9,827 bases of DNA from Caldilineae bacterium (GTDB lineage: Bacteria; Chloroflexota; Anaerolineae; J102). Shown here one piece after another: positions 5,745-9,827 of the stretch. Each line of letters opens with the position of its first letter. Position 1 is the first letter of the stretch. The notes below the pieces were generated by a model, which had not been told where the DNA came from, did no database searches, and saw nothing but the letters and a program-made list of their open reading frames with translations. Where the stretch lies: contig DUEQ01000506.1 of the NCBI GenBank assembly GCA_011192085.1, forward strand, positions 2,623 to 12,449. The letters are read 5' to 3'. A program made the position numbers and the translations under genes.

Positions 5745-7595
5745 CTAGAGGATGTCCAGCTCCTTGAGCTTGGATTCGGGCACCACGGCATTCTCCCAGC
5801 CCCGGGCTTTGTAATACTCTTCCAGCATCAGGTCGAGTTCGCAGACATGCCCTTCGGAGCCGGGTGCGGTGCTGGGTTCCTTGAGGAAACGCTCGGGAAG
5901 ATAGTCGCTGCCTTCGCGGAATCCCACCAGGTTGTTGTAGTAGCGCTCCAGGTTGTAGATGCGCTCGCCCGCCTTCAGCAGCCCATCCGCGGTGAGATTG
6001 GCGCCGGTGAAGGTGTTGTACTGCTCCAGATATTCATCCACGCCCTCGGCGAAAGCGCTGAATTTACAGATGTCGAAGCTGTCGGAGATGGCGTGGATAT
6101 CCTGGAAGACCTTGACCAGTTCGCCCTTGCCCTTCCATTCCAACGGATCCACCTTGAGGGAGCCAAAGGGCATGACGCCCAGCTCGGCCGCGGGGGTGTA
6201 GGCCCGCAGATGGCAGGCGCCGCGGTTGCTGGTGGCGTAGGCGATGCCCATGCCTTTGAGGCCGCGCGGGTCGTAGGCGGGGATGGCCTGTCCCTTGACG
6301 CTCATGGCCAGTTCTGGATGGCCCAGTTTCTCAGCGGCGCCGGCCGCGCCAAAGGCCAGCAGCTTGCCCGCCTCGGTTTTGGCGTAGGCGATGTTTTCGA
6401 TCATGGCGATCATGGCGTCCGCGTCGCCCCAGTTCAAGACCTCGCCGTTGACGGCCAGGCCCTTCTCACAGGCCTCCATGTACATGGACAGGGTCACGCC
6501 CAGCTCGATGGTGTCCATGCCGAAGCGGTTGGCCTGGTCGATCATGAAGGCCGCGGCCTCCTTGCTGGCATTGCCGCACATGGCGCCCAGCGACCAGATG
6601 GACTCATACTCGACACTCTCCATGTGCACTTTGAACTTGCCTTCGGGCACCTCCACCTCGATCTTGCAGGCCACGGGGCAGGCGTGGCAGGTGGGATCGC
6701 CCACCAAAATCTCCTCGCGCACCCGCTCGCCTGAGATGCGCTCGTAGAGCTCTTCGCCATCATCAGAAATGAAAGACGCCTTCTTGCCATTCCAAGCGGG
6801 CAGCGCGCCGATGCTGCCGGTGATGTTCATGAGCACGTTGGTGCCATAGACGCTGAGACCGCCTTTGCGCGGCGCGGTGATGTTGGCCTCGGCCATGATG
6901 GCGGAAAGCGCCTTCTTGTCCGCCTCTTTGAACGCCTCCCGGTCCGCGGGCTTGGGCTGATTCTTCTTGTCGCCTACGAAGACGATGGCCTTCAAGTTCT
7001 TGCTCGCGCCCACGGTGCCCGTGCCATTGCGCCCGCAGGCCCGGTCATCCTTGTTCACCCAATTGCCGAAGCGCACGCCATGCTCCGCCGCGGGCCCCAC
7101 GGCCATCACATCCACATATTTGCCTGGATGTTTTTCCATCAGGGCTTTGTGGGTTTCATGGGTGGTCTTGCCCCACAGATCGCTGGCGTCCTCAATGCTC
7201 ACCTCGCCATCCTTGCATAGCAGATACACAGGATGGTCCGCCTTGCCTGTGATGAGCAGGGCATCGAAGCCGGACCATTTCATGTAGGCTGCGGTCCAAC
7301 CGCCCATATGGCTGTCGGCGATGGTGCCGGTGAGGGGGCTGCGGGTGACTGCGCTGAGACGCCCGCTCATCTTCACCTCGGAGCCGGTTAGCGGCCCTGT
7401 CATGATGGCCAGCATGTTGTCAGGGGAAAGGGGGTCATGGATGCCGTGATCGAACACGTACTTTACGCCCAGACCACGACCGCCAAGATATTTGCGGGCC
7501 AGCTCGTCATCGACCGGTTCATACGTGATAGCGCCTGTGGTTAGATCGATGCGCGCGACGCGATTGTGAAACCCTGCGAGAGTCGTTGCTGCCAT
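5745..7595 (-). CDS. aor: Aldehyde:ferredoxin oxidoreductase family, tungsten-dependent
   Basis: The 616-residue product matches AOR-family length (about 600-620). These enzymes hold tungsten on two pterins plus one [4Fe-4S] cluster. They oxidise aldehydes to carboxylic acids with ferredoxin, usually in the cytoplasm of anaerobes or thermophiles. The N-terminal pterin domain shows KYLGGRGLGVKYVF (36-48), GSEVKMSGRLSAVTRSPLTG (71-90) and DSHMGGWTAAYMKWSGFDAL (94-113), then RNGTGTVGASKNLKAI (189-204). The cluster motif is C303-x2-C306-x3-C310, and the fourth ligand is Cys510 in DSFDIC. That fits the family DxxGLC motif, with GL replaced by DI. NRFGMD (356-361) corresponds to the first DxxGLD pterin motif, with Asn for the first Asp. 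The start at 7595 is fixed by AGGAGG seven bases upstream; the frame stays open 54 codons further, but that stretch crosses a terminator. The gene is convergent with the tup-moa operon, which could feed it tungsten and pterin. Members acting on other substrates exist, so the aldehyde is not known. Confidence 0.93.
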   Translation of the reverse strand: MAATTLAGFHNRVARIDLTTGAITYEPVDDELARKYLGGRGLGVKYVFDHGIHDPLSPDNMLAIMTGPLTGSEVKMSGRLSAVTRSPLTGTIADSHMGGWTAAYMKWSGFDALLITGKADHPVYLLCKDGEVSIEDASDLWGKTTHETHKALMEKHPGKYVDVMAVGPAAEHGVRFGNWVNKDDRACGRNGTGTVGASKNLKAIVFVGDKKNQPKPADREAFKEADKKALSAIMAEANITAPRKGGLSVYGTNVLMNITGSIGALPAWNGKKASFISDDGEELYERISGERVREEILVGDPTCHACPVACKIEVEVPEGKFKVHMESVEYESIWSLGAMCGNASKEAAAFMIDQANRFGMDTIELGVTLSMYMEACEKGLAVNGEVLNWGDADAMIAMIENIAYAKTEAGKLLAFGAAGAAEKLGHPELAMSVKGQAIPAYDPRGLKGMGIAYATSNRGACHLRAYTPAAELGVMPFGSLKVDPLEWKGKGELVKVFQDIHAISDSFDICKFSAFAEGVDEYLEQYNTFTGANLTADGLLKAGERIYNLERYYNNLVGFREGSDYLPERFLKEPSTAPGSEGHVCELDLMLEEYYKARGWENAVVPESKLKELDIL

Positions 7596-7602
7596 AGCAA
7601 AA

Positions 7603-7608
7603 CCTCCT
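7603..7608 (-). promoter_or_regulatory. Ribosome binding site of the AOR gene
   Basis: A perfect AGGAGG on the minus strand stands seven bases before ATG 7595. It sets the start at MAATTLAGFH and excludes the upstream in-frame ATG at 7757. A 7-bp perfect hairpin (plus-strand 7619-7625 with 7632-7638) lies about ten bases upstream of it and might modulate ribosome access. Confidence 0.85.
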
Positions 7609-7677
7609 GTGATGTTGAGGCTTCCGGCACTGGAAGCCCGGAAAGAATGATGGGATGGGAATTGGTTGGATGCTATC

Positions 7678-7710
7678 AAAAAAAGCGCCATGCCATTGAG
7701 ACATAGCGCC
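7678..7710 (-). terminator. Intrinsic terminator inside the AOR leader (attenuator)
   Basis: On the minus strand GCGCTATG (plus 7702-7709) pairs with CATGGCGC (plus 7685-7692) with one G-T wobble and a nine-base loop. Seven T residues (plus 7678-7684) follow directly. It lies 83-115 bases before the AOR start and downstream of the promoter at 7917-7945, so transcription must read through it to express the gene. The arm GCTATG is complementary to CATAGC near the leader's 5' end (plus 7891-7896), a possible antiterminator pairing. Confidence 0.75.
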
Positions 7711-7916
7711 GTTTTAGAGGATATGCGCCCGAAACATGGGCTTTTCGCAGAAACCAACTTGTGAAAACTGCCGTTGGCTGGGGTGCAAACGATATGGCTT
7801 CGTCACACAGGCGTCGGGCTATTCGGCGAGAGTGATCTGGCGAGTAGCGTCGTCGATGTGAAACCCTCCAGATTTTCGTCCGGCGGGATGCTATGGGATG
7901 GGCTATCCGCAATTCT

Positions 7917-7945
7917 ATTTTAAACCAGAAAGGAGTCCTTGTCAA
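7917..7945 (-). promoter_or_regulatory. Near-consensus sigma-70-type promoter for the AOR gene
   Basis: On the minus strand TTGACA (plus 7940-7945) is a perfect -35 and TAAAAT (plus 7917-7922) a 5/6 -10, with exactly 17 bases between them. Transcription should start near 7910. This is the best promoter match in the window and points at the AOR gene 315 bases downstream. Confidence 0.8.
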
Positions 7946-7988
7946 CAGACGTTTTCGCGGGATGCGTTTCAGCGTTAGGGCGCATTGA

Positions 7989-8020
7989 GGAGCGTCGCAC
8001 CTGTCGAGGTGCAACGCTCC
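7989..8020. repeat. Stable inverted repeat after the polyprenyl synthase gene
   Basis: GGAGCGTCGCACCT (7989-8002) pairs with AGGTGCAACGCTCC (8007-8020): 13 of 14 positions pair around the loop GTCG. It lies about 40 bases past the stop of the minus-strand polyprenyl synthase gene and upstream of the AOR promoter. It may end that transcript, although no T tract follows on either strand, or it may be a dispersed palindromic element. Confidence 0.6.
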
Positions 8021-8060
8021 TGGAACGAAACGATTCACCTGCTCCCGAGAGAATTCGTTG

Positions 8061-9032
8061 TCAAAACGTACGTTCCACCACGTAACGGGCCACGTCGGCC
8101 AGCGCGTCGCGGGCGGGAATGGCGGGCAGCGATTCCAGATCGGCCATGGCCTCATCCACAAACGCCCGGGCTTCCTCCAACGCCTGATCGATCGCATCCG
8201 ATTCCCGCACCATCTGCACCACTTCGTCGACGATGGGGTCGCCCGTAGGCCGACTTTCCATCATCTCGATGACCTGCGCCTGGCGCTCCGGCTCTTGGAT
8301 GTAGAAGTAGAGGGGCAGGGTGATGATGCCCGCGCGCAGGTCGGAGCCCGCGGGCTTGCCCAGGGTGGCCTCGTCTGCCACGAAGTCGAGGATGTCGTCC
8401 ACAATTTGGAAGGCCATACCCAGATGGTAGCCGAAACGACGCAGGGCCTCTTCCTGAGTCTCGGGCGCGCCGCCCAGGATCGCGGGCGTGCGGGTGGCCA
8501 GCTCGAAGAGGGCCGCGGTTTTGCCGTAAATGCGGTCGTAGTAGCTGGCTTTGGGCTGCGACCAGTCGCGGGCGCTGAAGGCCTGGCGCAATTCCCCATC
8601 CACGATGACTTCCAGCGCCCGGGCGAACATCTGAATGACGCGCGGGTGTTCCGTCTCTGCCACCAGTCGCGCGGCCCGGGCGAAAAAGAAATCCCCAGCC
8701 ATAATGGTGCTGCTCGGGGTCCAGCGGGCGTTCAGGGTGGAGTGTCCGCGGCGGAGGAGCGCGCCGTCGATAACGTCGTCGTGGACCAGGGTGGCGGTGT
8801 GCAGGGATTCGATGGCCGCAGCCAGGCTGATGAGCTTTTCGTGATCGTCGGGAGGATAGAAGCGCCCGGCCAGCAGGGTGAGCATGGGCCGCACGCGTTT
8901 GCCCCCGCTGCGCACCAGGCCGCCGAGCGCGTCAGCCAGGGGATCGTAGGCGTCGCCCACGGCCTTCTGCATCTTCTTTTCCATCGCGGCCAGGTCATCG
9001 GCCACGAGGTTGCGGGCGGTATCGAGAGCCAT
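8061..9032 (-). CDS. Trans-isoprenyl (polyprenyl) diphosphate synthase
   Basis: The 323-residue enzyme condenses isopentenyl diphosphate units onto an allylic primer to make a long prenyl chain, probably the side chain of menaquinone or another quinone. Motifs appear in family order: GGKRVRP (43-49), first Asp-rich motif DDVID (85-89), RRGH (94-97), the second Asp-rich motif DDILD (212-216) and GKPAGSD (225-231). The fifth residue before the first Asp motif is Ala80 and the fourth is Thr81. Small residues there, in place of the Phe/Tyr of farnesyl or geranylgeranyl synthases, suggest a long product (about C30 or more); exact length cannot be read. The ATG at 9032 has no good Shine-Dalgarno sequence. 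The gene follows tatD on the same strand after 63 bases, so the two are probably co-transcribed, with a possible 17-codon ORF between them. A hairpin lies downstream at 7989-8020. Confidence 0.92.
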   Translation of the reverse strand: MALDTARNLVADDLAAMEKKMQKAVGDAYDPLADALGGLVRSGGKRVRPMLTLLAGRFYPPDDHEKLISLAAAIESLHTATLVHDDVIDGALLRRGHSTLNARWTPSSTIMAGDFFFARAARLVAETEHPRVIQMFARALEVIVDGELRQAFSARDWSQPKASYYDRIYGKTAALFELATRTPAILGGAPETQEEALRRFGYHLGMAFQIVDDILDFVADEATLGKPAGSDLRAGIITLPLYFYIQEPERQAQVIEMMESRPTGDPIVDEVVQMVRESDAIDQALEEARAFVDEAMADLESLPAIPARDALADVARYVVERTF

Positions 9033-9045
9033 CGGCGTTCAAGAT

Positions 9046-9099
9046 TCAGGGGGCGGTTGTGGCGCCGTCTTCTTGTAGAATGAGTAACTTTTCCATCAT
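9046..9099 (-). CDS. Possible 17-residue ORF between tatD and the polyprenyl synthase gene
   Basis: The ATG overlaps the tatD stop as ATGA and the frame reads MMEKLLILQEDGATTAP before TGA, ending 13 bases ahead of the synthase ATG. Since that synthase start lacks a Shine-Dalgarno sequence, re-initiation after this short ORF is one way it could be translated. No homology can be claimed and chance is a serious alternative. Confidence 0.2.
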   Translation of the reverse strand: MMEKLLILQEDGATTAP

Positions 9100-9827
9100 G
9101 GTTTGACCAGATCAAAAAATCTTTCAGCAGTACGGGTGGTGAGGCGGGCGACCTCGGCGAAAGGCATCCCCCACAACTCAGCCAGCTTCTCGGCCACCAG
9201 CCTCACCCGCGCGGGTTCGTTGCGCTTGCCCCGATAGGGGTGGGGACTGAGGTAGGGAGCGTCGGTCTCGATCATGAGCCGGGCGGGATCGAGCTGAGCG
9301 GTCAGGGCATGGAGGTCGCGGGCGTTCTTGAAGGTAACAGGTCCAGCCAGGCCCAGGATGAACCCCAAATCATAGGCTTCCTGCGCCATAGCCAGGTCGC
9401 CCGAGAAGCTGTGCAGCACCCCGGCCCAGGGCCGCTGGGCCAGGGGCGTTCCCGGTAGCCGATCTTTGATCCATGCCCGCAGCTCGACCATGATGAGCTC
9501 GTGAGCCTCTCGGTGGTGGAGGATAACGGGCAGCCCAAGCGCCGCGGCCAGGTCGAGTTGCAAGCGCAGGACGTGGCGCTGCTGCACCATGGGCACGGTC
9601 TTCCAGTAATCATCCAGGCCGATCTCGCCGATGGCGACGACTTTGGGATGCGCGGCCATCTCGCGGATAGCATCCAGCATCTCTGGCCGGAAGTCAGCAC
9701 AGTCGTTGGGATGGATGCCCACGGCTGCGTAGACCAGGTCGTAGCGTTCGGCCAGGGTGACGGCCTTGCGGCTGGAGGGAACATCCACGCCCTGGGTGAC
9801 GATGGCGACGAGGCCCGCTTCGCGGGC
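9096..9827 (-). CDS. tatD: TatD-family metal-dependent hydrolase/nuclease (5' partial)
   Basis: The frame is open through the right edge: 13 codons (AREAGLVAIVTQG) precede the first in-frame GTG and clearly belong to the protein, so the start is outside. The 243 visible residues are a TatD-type TIM-barrel phosphohydrolase, a cytoplasmic family with 3'-5' DNase activity linked to DNA repair and quality control. Visible metal-site motifs, numbered from the edge, are GEIGLDDYW with Glu68, HHREAH with His104/105, VLHSFSG with His139 and IETDAPYLSPHPYRG with Asp189. Only the N-terminal HxH pair is missing, because it lies beyond the window. The AAVGIHPND stretch is also diagnostic. The C-terminus is complete (stop at 9096-9098). 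The downstream polyprenyl synthase gene lies 63 bases further on the same strand. Substrate specificity is unknown. Confidence 0.92.
   Translation of the reverse strand, partial: AREAGLVAIVTQGVDVPSSRKAVTLAERYDLVYAAVGIHPNDCADFRPEMLDAIREMAAHPKVVAIGEIGLDDYWKTVPMVQQRHVLRLQLDLAAALGLPVILHHREAHELIMVELRAWIKDRLPGTPLAQRPWAGVLHSFSGDLAMAQEAYDLGFILGLAGPVTFKNARDLHALTAQLDPARLMIETDAPYLSPHPYRGKRNEPARVRLVAEKLAELWGMPFAEVARLTTRTAERFFDLVKP

Larger units (their letters stand above)
7596..7910 (-). promoter_or_regulatory. Long structured leader of the AOR mRNA, candidate riboswitch or attenuator
   Basis: From the predicted transcription start near 7910 to the AOR ATG is about 315 bases with no credible gene. Several helices are possible. 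Near the 5' end GCGGAT can pair with ATCCCGC. AUCUGG (plus 7868-7873) pairs with CCAGAU (plus 7835-7840), and CCAAC...GUUGG and GCAG...CUGC interleave in the 7740-7775 region as in a pseudoknot. A true terminator follows at 7678-7710. I cannot match this to a known riboswitch class by eye. Molybdenum/tungsten cofactor RNAs are an obvious candidate because they occur before Mo/W enzyme genes, but this is a guess from context. Confidence 0.5.

Noticed and set aside
5847..6734. 295-residue open frame on the plus strand opposite the AOR gene
   Set aside because: The AOR frame has family motifs over this whole stretch; the plus frame has no ribosome site or recognisable domain.
7596..7757. Earlier in-frame ATG of the AOR gene at 7757 (54 extra residues)
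   Set aside because: The extension runs through the leader terminator and the hairpin before the Shine-Dalgarno sequence, does not resemble an AOR N-terminus, and ATG 7595 has a perfect AGGAGG.
7596..7910. Naming the AOR leader a Moco riboswitch outright
   Set aside because: I could not identify the conserved core of that class by eye; context alone is not enough, so it is reported only as a candidate of unknown class.
7676..8197. 173-residue minus-strand frame across the AOR leader
   Set aside because: Starts inside the polyprenyl synthase in another frame, is Arg/Trp/Pro-rich and crosses a hairpin, a promoter and the leader terminator.
8058..9083. 341-residue open frame on the plus strand opposite the polyprenyl synthase
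   Set aside because: Mirror of a gene with both Asp-rich motifs; His/Gly/Arg-rich composition is typical of a shadow.

Overview
The window is GC-rich, densely coding bacterial DNA, with small intergenic gaps and long open antisense frames typical of high-GC genomes. The gene set fits a member of the Chloroflexota (Anaerolineae or Caldilineae type, possibly thermophilic): multidomain amidase/glycosidase proteins, a tungstate-type ABC transporter, a fused MoaD-MoaE, a tungsten aldehyde:ferredoxin oxidoreductase, a trans-polyprenyl synthase and TatD. The taxonomic guess is inference from style and gene content; no rRNA or marker gene is present.

Layout. (1) 1-2590, plus strand: the tail of an N-acetylmuramoyl-L-alanine amidase that enters from the left edge and stops at 588, then a second long frame (632-2590) with a glycoside-hydrolase-like TIM barrel, a helical linker and a second, degenerate amidase domain. 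The two frames may be one gene broken, or bridged, by a +1 shift near 583-589. (2) 2753-5389, plus strand: a tightly packed four-gene operon, tupB-tupC-moaC-moaDE, behind a promoter so close to the first ATG that the mRNA would be nearly leaderless. (3) 5390-5744: a gap between convergent genes that holds two terminators and two further hairpins. (4) 5745-7595, minus strand: an AOR-family tungsten enzyme. It lies behind a near-consensus promoter and an approximately 315-nt leader containing an intrinsic terminator, a classical attenuator or riboswitch layout. (5) 8061-9827, minus strand: a long-chain polyprenyl diphosphate synthase, a possible 17-residue ORF and a TatD-family nuclease running off the right edge.

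How it works together. The central block reads as a tungsten/molybdenum module. TupBC would import the oxyanion, and MoaC and the MoaD-MoaE fusion supply two successive steps of pterin cofactor synthesis. The convergent AOR enzyme is a likely consumer of the finished tungstopterin. The substrate-binding protein (TupA), MoaA, MoeA/MoeB-type proteins and a ferredoxin partner are not in the window. The most interesting unexplained element is the structured, terminator-bearing leader of the AOR gene.
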